Source of the DNA: Sphingomonas sp. TREG-RG-20F-R18-01
Lineage (GTDB): Bacteria > Pseudomonadota > Alphaproteobacteria > Sphingomonadales > Sphingomonadaceae
NCBI RefSeq assembly: GCF_022662475.1
Contig: NZ_JAKNQQ010000001.1
Coordinates: 372,001-436,000, forward strand
Reading direction: 5' to 3'
Length of the DNA: 64,000 bases
The position numbers and the translations under genes are program-made. Of this stretch, positions 14,910 to 23,845 are shown piece after piece (position 1 is the stretch's first letter; each line of letters begins with the position of its first letter). Under the pieces are notes generated by a model. That model worked only from the letters and a program-made list of their open reading frames with translations, was not told the DNA's origin and made no database searches.

Positions 14910-16424
14910 TCACTTCTTCTTGAGCAAATTCTCGAAGCCCGGGGGGAGCTTCGTCTGGCCGCCGCCGAGGCCGGGAAGACCCCCGCCACCGCCGCTGAAC
15001 ATCTTGGACGGGTCGATTCCGCCGAGACCGCCAAGGCCGCCCGCGCCATCCGGGCCGCCACCGCCGCCCAGACCGCCCATGCCGCCACCACCACCAAACA
15101 GCTTGGCCATGCCCTTGAGGCCGCCCATCTTTTTGATCTTCTTCATGGCGGTCGCCATTTCCTGATGCATCTTCAGGAGCTTGTTGACCTCCTGCACGGT
15201 CGTGCCGGAGCCCTTGGCGACGCGGATCTTGCGCTTGGCGTTGAGCAGTTCGGGCTTGCGTCGTTCCTTGGGGGTCATCGACGTGATCATCGCGTCGAAG
15301 CGGACGAGGATCTTCTCGTCCATCGCGCCCGAGGCCATCGCCTGCTTGGCCTTGGCCATGCCGGGGATCATCCCCGCAAGCGCGCCGAGGCCACCCATGC
15401 GGCGCATCTGCGAGAGCTGCGCACGCAGATCGTCGAGGTCGAACTCGCCCTTGGCGAGCTTGGCCGCCATCTTCTCGGCGTCCTCGACCTGGATCGCTTC
15501 CGCCGCGCGCTCGACGAGGCCGACGACGTCGCCCATGCCGAGGATCCGGCCCGCGACGCGCTTGGGATCGAACGCCTCGAGCGCGTCGAGCTTTTCGCCC
15601 ATGCCGGCGAACTTGATCGGCTTGCCGGTGACCGCGCGCATCGACAGCGCCGCACCACCGCGCGCATCGCCGTCCATCCGGGTCAGCACGATACCGGTCA
15701 GCGGCACCTGATCCGAGAAGTTCTGCGCGACGTTGACCGCGTCCTGCCCGGTCAGCGAGTCGACGACGAGCAGGATCTCGGTCGGCTTGGTGACTTCAGC
15801 GACCGCACGCATCTCGTCCATCAACGCCTGGTCGACGTGGAGACGACCCGCGGTATCGAGCATCAGGACATCGAAGCCCTGCAGCTTCGCCGCCTGCACC
15901 GCGCGCCGCGCGATATCGACCGGCTGCTGCCCCGCGACGATCGGCAGGGTCGAAACCTCCGCCTGCGTGCCGAGCACCGCGAGCTGCTCCTGCGCGTTCG
16001 GGCGGTTGACGTCGAGCGACGCCATCAGCACCTTCTTGCCCTGCCGCTTGGCGAGGCGCAGCGCGATCTTGGCGGTCGTCGTCGTCTTGCCCGACCCTTG
16101 CAGGCCGACCATCATGATGATCGCGGGCGGCGCGACGTCGAGTTCGAGCTCGGACGCTTCCGCACCCAGCATCTCGACCAGCGCGTCGTTGACGATCTTG
16201 ACGACCTGCTGCCCCGGCGTGACCGAGCGCAGCACGTTCTGGCCGACCGCCTGTTCGGTCGCGCGATCGACGAAATCGCGCGCCACCGGCAGCGCGACGT
16301 CGGCCTCGAGCAACGCGACTCGGACTTCGCGCATCGCCGCACGCACGTCGGCCTCGGTCAGCGCACCGCGCCCCCGCAACCGATCGAACACACCGCCAAG
16401 ACGGTCGCTCAGGCTCTCGAACAT
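14910..16424 (-). CDS. ffh: Signal recognition particle protein Ffh
   Basis: Binds signal sequences of nascent membrane proteins together with 4.5S RNA and docks to FtsY. 504 residues from MFESLSDRLGG: an N domain, then the GTPase domain with G1 GLQGSGKTTT, DTAGRLH (G3) and TRMDGDARGG (G4 region), and a methionine-rich M domain (MRRMGGLGALAGMIPGM and later). The last ~60 residues are unusually glycine-rich before a short lysine tail. Upstream in-frame codons lack family similarity. FtsY and the RNA partner are also in this window. Confidence 0.97.
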   Translation of the reverse strand: MFESLSDRLGGVFDRLRGRGALTEADVRAAMREVRVALLEADVALPVARDFVDRATEQAVGQNVLRSVTPGQQVVKIVNDALVEMLGAEASELELDVAPPAIIMMVGLQGSGKTTTTAKIALRLAKRQGKKVLMASLDVNRPNAQEQLAVLGTQAEVSTLPIVAGQQPVDIARRAVQAAKLQGFDVLMLDTAGRLHVDQALMDEMRAVAEVTKPTEILLVVDSLTGQDAVNVAQNFSDQVPLTGIVLTRMDGDARGGAALSMRAVTGKPIKFAGMGEKLDALEAFDPKRVAGRILGMGDVVGLVERAAEAIQVEDAEKMAAKLAKGEFDLDDLRAQLSQMRRMGGLGALAGMIPGMAKAKQAMASGAMDEKILVRFDAMITSMTPKERRKPELLNAKRKIRVAKGSGTTVQEVNKLLKMHQEMATAMKKIKKMGGLKGMAKLFGGGGGMGGLGGGGGPDGAGGLGGLGGIDPSKMFSGGGGGLPGLGGGQTKLPPGFENLLKKK

Positions 16425-16647
16425 CCGAAAAAACCCTTCTAAACTGTCGCTTTCGCCGCGTAACGCAAAGAACGCCGGCGGACGAAACCTCGTCGGCCGG
16501 CGTAGTCCCGCAGGACTGCCTTCACGCTTCATGGTGGAGCGATCGGCTTGTCCCTTACCGCAAGGCGTTCGTCGCTGCAACCCGGCGGGTTTAACGTCTC
16601 GTACATGGATGGCGTGAGATGGGCGTCCCGACGGGAGGCTGGCCTAA

Positions 16648-18294
16648 ATGACGATACGCGACACAGATACCCGCAAGACCGAGGCACAGGACAGCCGCCC
16701 CGAACCCGCTCCCCGCAGCGACCTGGTCGGCAATGCGATCACCGTCGCTGCGATCCTGCTGTTCGTCGGGCTCGGCAGCGCGGCCCTGTCGAGCACGGTC
16801 CAGCAGCTCGTCGGAAGTCCCGTCCATACCGATCAGGCGCTGGTCATCGCATTGCTGCTCAACATCGCGTTGATACTGATCGGGTGGCGCCGGCACAGCC
16901 ATCTGGCAAACGAAGTGTCCGTCCGGACCGCGGCCGAAGAACGCGCGCAGCATCTCGCCGCGCGGGATCCGTTGACCGGCTTCCTCAACCGCCGCAGCCT
17001 TGCCGAAGCGGGTGCCGCGATGGCCAGCCAGACCACGAGCCGGCGCAAGGCAATGGCATTGCTGCTGCTCGATCTCGACCATTTCAAGATCGTCAACGAT
17101 CTGCACGGCCATGCGACCGGCGATGCACTGCTGATGGCGGTCGCACGCGAAATTGCCGATGCCATGCCGCCGCAGGCGCTGACCGCGCGGTTGGGCGGGG
17201 ACGAGTTCGCCTGCGCCTTCACCTTCGATCCGCTCGATCCGATGGCGGTGGAACAGGTGGCAGAAACGCTCGTCGCAAGGCTTGCCAAGCCGTTTCAGGC
17301 CGACGGCATCCATCTGCACATATCGGCATCGGTCGGCATCGCGCGATCGGACAACGCGACCGCGGGCTTCGACACGCTGATGCGATCGGCCGATACCGCC
17401 ATGTACGCCGCCAAGAATGCGGGGCGGAACCGGTTCGCCTGGTTCGACAAGACGATGGAGCGCGAACGAAAGGCGCGCAGCGATCTCGAGGCCGAACTGC
17501 GCCTCGCAATTCCGCGCGGGGAAATCGTGCCGTATTTCGAACAGCAGATCGATCTGCTCACCGGGCGCCTGTGCGGCTTCGAAGTGCTCGCCCGCTGGGA
17601 ACACCCCGTGCGCGGGCTGCTCGGACCGGATGCTTTCGTGCCCATTGCCGAACAGACCGGGCTGATCAGCGACCTGTCGCTCGCGATCATGCGGCAGGCG
17701 TTCCAGGCGGCGCGCGACTGGGACGCGGGGCTGACGCTGGCCGTCAACATCTCCCCGTTGCAACTGCGTGACGCGTGGATGGCGCAGAAGATCATCAAGG
17801 TCCTGACCGAAACCGGCTTCCCCGCCAACCGGCTCGAAATCGAGATTACCGAAGCGACCCTGCTCGACAATCTGACGCTGACGCAATCGATCGTCGGGAG
17901 CCTCAAGAACCAGGGGGTGCGGCTGGCGCTCGACGATTTCGGCACCGGCTTCTCCGCTTTGTCGCACCTGCGGGCCCTGCCCTTCGACCAGATCAAGATC
18001 GACCGCAGCCTCGTCCTGTCGATCGAGCAAAGCGCCGAGAGCACTGCCCTCGTCACCGCGATCTCGCGGTTGTGCGACAGCCTCAATCTGCAGATCATCG
18101 CGGAGGGGATCGCCGATGCCCGGATCGAGGAACGCCTGCGCGCGGTCGGTTGCGCCAAGGGTCAGGGGTTCCTGTACGGACAGCCGCTGAGCGTTGCCAA
18201 CACACGCCGCCTGCTGGCGGAACGTCGCCTGCTGCAGATGCCCGTGCCCGGGATCATGGCCGTCTCCGATGCGGAGCGGCGTCGCAGCGCCTGA
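16648..18294 (+). CDS. Membrane-bound GGDEF-EAL cyclic-di-GMP enzyme
   Basis: 548 residues. Two hydrophobic segments (about residues 27-48 and 57-78) anchor it to the membrane. The GGDEF domain follows, with RLGGDEF at residues 181-187 intact, which suggests possible diguanylate cyclase activity. The EAL domain starts near residue 285; its signature reads EVL (312-314) in FEVLARWEHP, an accepted variant, and later motifs NISPLQL, EITEA and DDFGTGFS are kept, so phosphodiesterase activity is also plausible. No sensory domain is visible between the membrane part and GGDEF. The ATG has GGGAGG upstream. Confidence 0.93.
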   Translation: MTIRDTDTRKTEAQDSRPEPAPRSDLVGNAITVAAILLFVGLGSAALSSTVQQLVGSPVHTDQALVIALLLNIALILIGWRRHSHLANEVSVRTAAEERAQHLAARDPLTGFLNRRSLAEAGAAMASQTTSRRKAMALLLLDLDHFKIVNDLHGHATGDALLMAVAREIADAMPPQALTARLGGDEFACAFTFDPLDPMAVEQVAETLVARLAKPFQADGIHLHISASVGIARSDNATAGFDTLMRSADTAMYAAKNAGRNRFAWFDKTMERERKARSDLEAELRLAIPRGEIVPYFEQQIDLLTGRLCGFEVLARWEHPVRGLLGPDAFVPIAEQTGLISDLSLAIMRQAFQAARDWDAGLTLAVNISPLQLRDAWMAQKIIKVLTETGFPANRLEIEITEATLLDNLTLTQSIVGSLKNQGVRLALDDFGTGFSALSHLRALPFDQIKIDRSLVLSIEQSAESTALVTAISRLCDSLNLQIIAEGIADARIEERLRAVGCAKGQGFLYGQPLSVANTRRLLAERRLLQMPVPGIMAVSDAERRRSA

Positions 18295-18351
18295 TTTCGC
18301 GCGACCAGCAGATACATGGACTTCGTACCCCACCACCCCTAGATCGCGGCC

Positions 18352-19749
18352 ATGCCTTCCCCGCAGATCATCAGCCTCGGCTGCCGTCTCAATATCGCCG
18401 AGAGCGAAGCGATTCGCGCGCTCGCGGGCGACGGGGATACGGTCGTGGTCAACAGCTGCGCCGTCACCAATGGCGCGGTTGCCGAAACCCGCAAGGCGAT
18501 CCGCCGCGCCCGCGCCGATCGCCCCGATGCGCAGATCGTCGTCACCGGATGCGCCGCGCAGATCGATCCTGCGAGTTTCGCCGCGATGCCCGAGGTGGAC
18601 CGTGTGCTCGGAAACGTCGAGAAACGGTCGCCAGCCGCCTGGACCGCGAACGACGCCGTCATGGTCGGCGACATCCTTTCCGCACGCGAGACCGCGCCGC
18701 AATTGTCCGCGGTGTTCGCAACCCACGCGCGTGCCTTCGTCGAGGTGCAGAATGGGTGCGACCATCGCTGTACCTTCTGCGTCATCCCCTATGGCCGCGG
18801 CAACAGCCGATCGATCCCGGCGGGCGCGGTGATTGATCAGGTCGCAGGCCTCGTCGACGGCGGGCACCGCGAGGTCGTGCTGACCGGCGTCGATCTGACG
18901 AGCTACGGCCCCGACCTTCCCGGTGCGCCGAGCCTAGGTCTGCTGGTCGAACGGATCCTGCGGCATGTCCCTGCGCTCGAACGGTTGCGGCTGTCATCGC
19001 TCGACGGGGTCGAGATCGACGACCGGCTTTTCGCGTTGCTGACACAGGAAGCGCGGGTGATGCCGCATGTCCATCTGTCGCTCCAGGCGGGGAACGACCT
19101 GATCCTCAAGCGGATGAAGCGCCGCCATGCGCGCGCCGACAGCGTCGCTTTGGTCGAACGGCTGAAGACTGCACGCCCTGAGATCGCGATCGGCGCGGAC
19201 CTGATTGCGGGCTTCCCGACCGAGGACGATGCGATGTTCGCGGACACGCGCGCGCTGATCGACGATTGCGACATCGTCCACGCGCATATCTTCCCTTATT
19301 CCGAACGCGACGGCACCCCCGCCGCACGGATGCCCGCGGTGCCCGTGCCCGAGCGGAAGCGGCGTGCTGCGCTGCTGCGTGAGGCGGCGGCGGTGCGCAA
19401 GGCGGCCTGGCTGGACGGGCTGATCGGCTCGACGCAGGCGGTGCTGGTCGAACGCCCGGGCGATCGCGGGCATATCGGCAGCTTCGCCGAGGCGCGGTTC
19501 GAGACGCTTGCGGTCGGATCTGTTCAGCGCGTCCGGATCACCGGGAGCGACGGAAACACGCTTTTTGCTTCCCCCATTCCCGCTTCCCCGGCGAAGGCCG
19601 GGGCCCAGTCGCGAGACGCCGGTAACGAAGCGCCATCCTCTCCAACCTCTGACATCGCTCCTGGGCCCCGGCCTTCGCCGGGGAAGCAACAGCAGCAGCA
19701 GCAACAGCAAAAACAGCAGCAAGCATTTTCACAAGAGACCCTCGCATGA
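18352..19749 (+). CDS. mtaB: tRNA t6A37 methylthiotransferase MtaB with repeat-derived tail
   Basis: Radical-SAM enzyme that converts t6A37 to ms2t6A in tRNA. 465 residues. The UPF0004 domain has cysteines in SLGCRLN, VNSCAVT and VTGCAAQ for one Fe-S cluster, and the radical-SAM motif CDHRCTFC binds the other. The enzyme proper ends near residue 405. The last ~55 codons read through a complete palindromic repeat (SPAKAGAQS ... PGPRPSPGK) and then a CAG/CAA run giving eight glutamines, a lysine and three more. The stop overlaps the ftsY start (ATGA). Confidence 0.94.
   Translation: MPSPQIISLGCRLNIAESEAIRALAGDGDTVVVNSCAVTNGAVAETRKAIRRARADRPDAQIVVTGCAAQIDPASFAAMPEVDRVLGNVEKRSPAAWTANDAVMVGDILSARETAPQLSAVFATHARAFVEVQNGCDHRCTFCVIPYGRGNSRSIPAGAVIDQVAGLVDGGHREVVLTGVDLTSYGPDLPGAPSLGLLVERILRHVPALERLRLSSLDGVEIDDRLFALLTQEARVMPHVHLSLQAGNDLILKRMKRRHARADSVALVERLKTARPEIAIGADLIAGFPTEDDAMFADTRALIDDCDIVHAHIFPYSERDGTPAARMPAVPVPERKRRAALLREAAAVRKAAWLDGLIGSTQAVLVERPGDRGHIGSFAEARFETLAVGSVQRVRITGSDGNTLFASPIPASPAKAGAQSRDAGNEAPSSPTSDIAPGPRPSPGKQQQQQQQQKQQQAFSQETLA
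19583..19686. repeat. Long palindromic repeat, copy 3 (inside mtaB reading frame)
   Basis: Arms CTTCCCCGGCGAAGGCCGGG and its complement, enclosing about 55 bp. Unlike the other copies it is translated, as part of the MtaB C-terminus. Confidence 0.92.
19687..19722 (+). repeat. CAG/CAA microsatellite encoding poly-glutamine
   Basis: Twelve codons, CAA, four CAG, CAA, CAG, CAA, AAA, CAG, CAG, CAA, directly after the palindromic repeat and 24 bp before the ftsY start. Such a tract can slip during replication and would change the length of the MtaB tail in steps of one codon without loss of frame. Confidence 0.9.
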
Positions 19750-20675
19750 CCCCAAGCTGGCACGACAAACTCCTCGGCGGGTTCAAGCGCACCTCCGACC
19801 GGCTGATCGGCAATCTCGCCGGGCTCGGCACCGGCCCGCTCGACACCGCGACGCTCGACGAGATCGAGGAAGCGCTGATCGCCTCCGACCTCGGCCCCGA
19901 GACCGCCGCGCGAATCCGCCGCCGCCTGTCGACCGGTGTGTTCGAGCGCGACATGGAGGAGCTCGGCATCCGCCTCGTCGTCGCCGAGGAAATCGAGAAG
20001 TCGCTCGACACCGTCGCGGTCCCGCTCGAGATCACCGGCTTCCCGCGCCCGCACGTCATCCTGGTTATCGGCGTCAACGGCTCGGGCAAGACCACCACGA
20101 TCGCCAAGCTCGCGCATTTGCTCAAGGAACAGGATTACGGCGTGATGCTCGCGGCGGGCGACACGTTCCGCGCGGCGGCGATCGGGCAGCTGGCGACCTG
20201 GGCGGAGCGCGCGGGCGTGCCGATCATCAGCGGCAAGGAAGGCGGCGACGCGGCGGGGATCGTCTACGAAGCGGTCAAGCAGGCGACCGCCACCGGCATC
20301 GACGTGCTGATCGTCGACACCGCGGGCCGGCTCCAGAACAAGCGCGAACTCATGGACGAACTGTCCAAGATCCGTCGCGTGCTCGGCCGCCTCAACGTCG
20401 AGTCGCCGCATGACGTATTGCTCGTGCTCGATGCGACCACCGGGCAAAATGCGCTCAACCAGATCGAGGTTTTCAGGGAATCGGCGGGGGTCACGGGCCT
20501 CGTCATGACCAAGCTCGACGGCACCGCGCGCGGCGGCGTGCTGGTCGCGGCAGCGGAGAAATACGGCCTGCCGATCCATGCGATCGGCGTCGGCGAAGGC
20601 ATAGGGGATCTGCGCCCGTTCGACGCGAACGAGGTTGCGCGGATCATCGCCGGCGTGGAAGGGGTCCGCAAATGA
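19746..20675 (+). CDS. ftsY: Signal recognition particle receptor FtsY
   Basis: 309 residues: an NG-domain protein with G1 GVNGSGKTTT, the GDTFRAAA segment, DTAGRLQN and TKLDGTARGG. It lacks a long acidic A domain; only a short amphipathic N-terminus (MTPSWHDKLLGGFKRTSDRL) precedes the N domain. It receives Ffh-ribosome complexes at the membrane. The start overlaps the mtaB stop and its stop overlaps the ispZ start, so three genes are translationally joined. Confidence 0.97.
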   Translation: MTPSWHDKLLGGFKRTSDRLIGNLAGLGTGPLDTATLDEIEEALIASDLGPETAARIRRRLSTGVFERDMEELGIRLVVAEEIEKSLDTVAVPLEITGFPRPHVILVIGVNGSGKTTTIAKLAHLLKEQDYGVMLAAGDTFRAAAIGQLATWAERAGVPIISGKEGGDAAGIVYEAVKQATATGIDVLIVDTAGRLQNKRELMDELSKIRRVLGRLNVESPHDVLLVLDATTGQNALNQIEVFRESAGVTGLVMTKLDGTARGGVLVAAAEKYGLPIHAIGVGEGIGDLRPFDANEVARIIAGVEGVRK

Positions 20676-21298
20676 CCTCCACCCAAGCCCTTCCGCCCAA
20701 ACCGCCGCTCTCCGCGGGCCAGCGCCTCGCGGTCGACATCGGCCCGATCGCGATCTTCTTCCTCGTCAATTTCCTTGCGCCGGGGTTCGATACCGCAAAG
20801 CTCATCGCGGGGACCGCGGCGTTCATGATCGCGAGCGTCGCGGCGATGATCTACTCGCTGGTCAAATCCGGTCGCATCTCCCCGATGCTGTGGATGACCG
20901 GCACACTGGTGCTCGTGTTCGGCGGGTTGACGCTGTATTTCCACGACAAGAATTTCATTCAGATCAAGCCGACGATCATCTACGTCATGCTGTCGGCAAT
21001 CCTGGTGTTCGGGCTGGTCACGGGCCGGCCACTGCTGAGCCTGTTTCTCGATTCGGCCTATCCCGGGTTGAACGAAACCGGATGGCGCAAGCTGACGATC
21101 AACTGGGCGGCGTTCTTTGCGTTCCTCGCCGTGCTGAACGAGGTGGTGCGGCACGAGTTCAGCTACAGCTTCTGGCTCGGGTTCAAGCTGTGGGGGGTAA
21201 TTCCGCTGACACTGATCTTTGCCTTCGCCAACGTGCCGATGCTGATGAAGCATGGCTTCCAGATGGGCGAAGAACCGCCGGTCCCCCCGGTCGAGTGA
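20672..21298 (+). CDS. ispZ: Inner-membrane septation-type protein (IspZ/YciB)
   Basis: 208 residues with about five hydrophobic segments. Family motifs seen: GPIAIFFLVNF near the N-terminus, FHDKNFIQIKPTIIY in the middle and NETGWRKLTINWAAFFAFLA later. YciB/IspZ proteins are linked to cell-envelope synthesis and division in enterobacteria. The start overlaps the ftsY stop (ATGA). It converges on sodB, with a palindromic repeat and the sodB terminator between. Confidence 0.92.
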   Translation: MTSTQALPPKPPLSAGQRLAVDIGPIAIFFLVNFLAPGFDTAKLIAGTAAFMIASVAAMIYSLVKSGRISPMLWMTGTLVLVFGGLTLYFHDKNFIQIKPTIIYVMLSAILVFGLVTGRPLLSLFLDSAYPGLNETGWRKLTINWAAFFAFLAVLNEVVRHEFSYSFWLGFKLWGVIPLTLIFAFANVPMLMKHGFQMGEEPPVPPVE

Positions 21299-21325
21299 TT
21301 CGCGATACCGGTTTTCTTCTAAATA

Positions 21326-21430
21326 CTTCCCCGGCGAAGGCCGGGGCCCAGTAGCGAAGGTGAACGAAACGAAGGGCAGTCGCCCGCTATCTCCGTCCTC
21401 ACTACTGGGCCCCGGCCTTCGCCGGGGAAG
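21326..21430. repeat. Long palindromic repeat, copy 4
   Basis: Perfect-arm copy (CTTCCCCGGCGAAGGCCGGG ... complement) between convergent ispZ and sodB. Within the 454-bp gap 21299-21752 the only other structure recognised is the sodB terminator. Confidence 0.92.
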
Positions 21431-21598
21431 TGAATCAGCTAAAATAATCAGAAGGAAATCGCGGGGGAGAGCATTACCTGCTCGATCCCCCGGCAATCGT
21501 GTCGCCGTTGCCGGTCTTTCCGGCGGCGTTCCTCGTCCCGCGTTTCTCTTTTATGTCCGGCGCTACGACAGCACGCGAACCATAGCAGGCGTTTCGAC

Positions 21599-21629
21599 AA
21601 AAAAAAGGGCCGGTCTTTCGACCGGCCTT
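21599..21629 (-). terminator. Rho-independent terminator of sodB
   Basis: On the minus strand: perfect 8-bp stem GGCCGGTC / GACCGGCC with a GAAA loop, then C and eight T. It lies about 125 bp past the sodB stop, so the mRNA would carry a long 3' untranslated region. Confidence 0.9.
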
Positions 21630-21752
21630 GAAAGTTTTAGGAGAGGATGCCTGAAAGGCACACTCTTTGTGCAGTGCAGCGCGATTCAGATCAACTGCAA
21701 TGTGAGCGTTAACGCGTGCGTTTTATGCAACTGCGTTTTCACCCCTGCACGA

Positions 21753-22364
21753 TCAGGCGCTTGCGCCGTCGAAACGCTTGCCCGCCTCGTCCCAGTTCAC
21801 GACGTCCCACCAGGCCTTCAGATAACCCGGACGGTCGTTCATGTACGTCAGGTAATAGGCGTGCTCCCACACGTCGTTGCCGAGGATCGGGGTGCCCTTG
21901 TCCTTGGCATCGTCCATCAGCGGGTTGTCCTGGTTGGGCGTCGAGACGACCTTGAGCGCGCCCGACGAATCCTTGATCACCCACGCCCAGCCCGAACCGA
22001 ACTGGCCCGCACCCTTTGTGTTGAAATCTTCCTTGAGCTTGTCGAGGCCACCGTAAGCGTCGATCGCCTCGGCGAGCGCGCCTGACGGCTTGGTCGTGCC
22101 GGCCGGTGCCATGATCTTCCAGAAGAAGTCGTGGTTCCAGAACCCGCCGCCATTGTTGCGGACGAGCGGCGGCAGCGTCGAGATCATCCCGAGGATATCC
22201 TCGATCGACTTGCCCTCGAGCTTGGGATCGGCCGCGACGCCTTCGTTGAGCTTGTTGGTATAGGCAGCGTGATGCTTGTCGTGGTGGAACGTCATCGTCT
22301 CCTTCGAGATCGTCGGCTCCAGCGCGTCATAGGCATACGGCAGCGGGGGAAGTTCGAAAGCCAT
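21753..22364 (-). CDS. sodB: Iron/manganese superoxide dismutase
   Basis: Converts superoxide to oxygen and hydrogen peroxide. 203 residues; metal ligands are His27, His78, Asp164 and His168, in HHDKHH, GFWNHDFFW and NDVWEHAYYL. The composition around the ligands resembles iron enzymes, but metal choice cannot be proved by reading. No signal peptide, so cytoplasmic. It lies next to pspF, transcribed on the same strand and 74 bp downstream of it with its own ribosome site. Confidence 0.95.
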   Translation of the reverse strand: MAFELPPLPYAYDALEPTISKETMTFHHDKHHAAYTNKLNEGVAADPKLEGKSIEDILGMISTLPPLVRNNGGGFWNHDFFWKIMAPAGTTKPSGALAEAIDAYGGLDKLKEDFNTKGAGQFGSGWAWVIKDSSGALKVVSTPNQDNPLMDDAKDKGTPILGNDVWEHAYYLTYMNDRPGYLKAWWDVVNWDEAGKRFDGASA

Positions 22365-22437
22365 GGCTCTTCTCCTTTGGTAATGACGGGGTCGCTCACC
22401 CTAACGTCGCTTGGCCGAAATGGGTCCGGCCCGCTCG

Positions 22438-23502
22438 TTACGCAACCGATTCGGAAGAAGCGCCCGAAATCAGTCCGTGGCGCTTCAGTGCGTGGCGCAA
22501 TTGATCGTAGCTGAGCCCCAGCGCTTCCGCGGTCGCGCGCTGGTTGAAGCGGTTCTCCCCCAAGGCGGTCTGGAGCATCTCGCATTCGAACCGCGCCAGC
22601 CGCGCCTTGTAATCCATCGGCTTGCCGTCATCACAAGGGACCATCGGTGAAGGCGGCGCTGCGGTAGCCGGTGCGGTGGACGCGGTCGGCACCGGATCGT
22701 TCGGTAGCGTCGCCATCGGCGTCGCCGGCCGATACGGCGACTGGAACGGATCGAACTGGATCGCATCGATCGGGGCATCGAGATCCCACCGGTACACCGC
22801 GCGCTCGACCACGTTGCGCAGTTCGCGGACGTTGCCCGGCCATGCATAGGCGATCAGTTGCGCCTCTGCCGCCTTGGTGAAGCCGAGCCAGTCGTCGCGG
22901 TGCAGTTCCGCCGCCATGCGCCGACCGAAATGCTCGGCAAGCACCATCACGTCGTCCCGGCGCGCGCGCAGCGGCGGGAGCGTTACCACTTCGAAACTCA
23001 ACCGATCGAGCAGATCCGCGCGAAACTGATGACACGCGACCTTGTCGGGCAGATGCTCGTTGGTCGCCGCCACGATCCGCACGTCGACCCGCATCGGCCG
23101 CGACGACCCGATCCGCGTGACCTCGCCATATTCGACCGCGCGCAGCAGCCGGTCCTGCGCTGCCATCGACAGCGTGCCGAGTTCGTCGAGGAACAGCGTC
23201 CCGCGATGTGCCTCCTCGAACCGCCCTGCCCGCGCCTTGGTCGCGCCGGTGAACGCGCCCGCTTCATGCCCGAACAGTTCGGCCTCGATCAGCGTCTCGG
23301 GCAGGGCCGCGCAATTCATGATGACCAGCGGCTGGTCCCATCGCGGCGACAAGCGGTGGAGGCGCTCGGCGACCAGTTCCTTGCCCGTCCCGCGCTCGCC
23401 GATCACCAGTACCGGACGGTCGAGCGCGGCTGCGCGGCTCGCGAGTTCGAGCGCGTCGAGAAATGCCCCCGATTGTCCGATGACCTGGCTGACTCGCTCC
23501 AT
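22438..23502 (-). CDS. pspF: Sigma-54-dependent phage-shock activator PspF
   Basis: 354 residues from MERVSQVIGQS. It has no N-terminal regulatory domain, as expected for PspF. The AAA+ domain has Walker A GERGTGKE, the sigma-54 contact loop GAFTGAT and Walker B GTLFLDE; a Fis-type helix-turn-helix occupies the last ~45 residues. Between them is a Pro/Thr/Ala-rich linker (about residues 245-290). PspA normally holds it inactive. It faces the psp operon across 157 bp that carries a sigma-54 promoter and an inverted repeat. Confidence 0.94.
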   Translation of the reverse strand: MERVSQVIGQSGAFLDALELASRAAALDRPVLVIGERGTGKELVAERLHRLSPRWDQPLVIMNCAALPETLIEAELFGHEAGAFTGATKARAGRFEEAHRGTLFLDELGTLSMAAQDRLLRAVEYGEVTRIGSSRPMRVDVRIVAATNEHLPDKVACHQFRADLLDRLSFEVVTLPPLRARRDDVMVLAEHFGRRMAAELHRDDWLGFTKAAEAQLIAYAWPGNVRELRNVVERAVYRWDLDAPIDAIQFDPFQSPYRPATPMATLPNDPVPTASTAPATAAPPSPMVPCDDGKPMDYKARLARFECEMLQTALGENRFNQRATAEALGLSYDQLRHALKRHGLISGASSESVA

Positions 23503-23504
23503 TC

Positions 23505-23535
23505 CCAAGGCTTGGCGTAAAGTCCCAAGCCTTGG
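23505..23535. promoter_or_regulatory. Candidate PspF upstream activating site
   Basis: Perfect 11-bp inverted repeat CCAAGGCTTGG and CCAAGCCTTGG with a 9-bp spacer, beginning three bases upstream of the pspF start and about 56 bp before the sigma-54 promoter. The place suits an enhancer for pspA and autorepression of pspF; function is inferred. Confidence 0.6.
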
Positions 23536-23590
23536 CAAGCGCCTTCTCGTTCATCTGGCAGAAAGCCTCGCAATTCCGCCATTCCGGCAG

Positions 23591-23607
23591 TTGGCACACT
23601 CCCTGCA
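23591..23607 (+). promoter_or_regulatory. Sigma-54 (-24/-12) promoter of the psp operon
   Basis: TTGGCACACTCCCTGCA. The invariant GG and GC are separated by exactly 10 nt, as in the -24/-12 consensus. It lies 53 bp before the first ATG of the operon. Confidence 0.85.
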
Positions 23608-23659
23608 ACGCTTCTGGCATCGCCCCACGGGGCACCGGACACGAACAGGGAGAAGCACA

Positions 23660-23809
23660 ATGGACAGCCAGTATAAGAACCGCACCTCGATCCCACAGCT
23701 GCTCGTCGCCCTCGTCGCCACCGTCCTCGTCGGATCGGTCGCGCTGGCTGGCACGGTCGGCCCGGCGATGGCCACCGTTTCCACGGTCAGCGCCCCGTAT
23801 CAGGCCTGA
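23660..23809 (+). CDS. 49-residue membrane peptide heading the psp operon
   Basis: Not a recognised family. MDSQYKNRTSIPQLLVALVATVL opens the protein (shown in part: polar start, then a hydrophobic stretch at about residues 13-38). The peptide ends VSAPYQA. It could be a single-span membrane peptide or a cleaved signal peptide with a very short mature part. GGGAGAAG lies just upstream of the ATG. It is the first gene after the sigma-54 promoter and 36 bp before pspA, so it should be produced on envelope stress. Confidence 0.65.
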   Translation: MDSQYKNRTSIPQLLVALVATVLVGSVALAGTVGPAMATVSTVSAPYQA

Positions 23810-23845
23810 CCGCGAAAAATCCGAAATTTCCCAAGGAGTATCATA

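Noticed and set aside
21252..22085. 277-codon plus-strand frame across the ispZ-sodB gap
   Set aside because: It crosses a palindromic repeat and a terminator and then mirrors sodB; no ribosome site.
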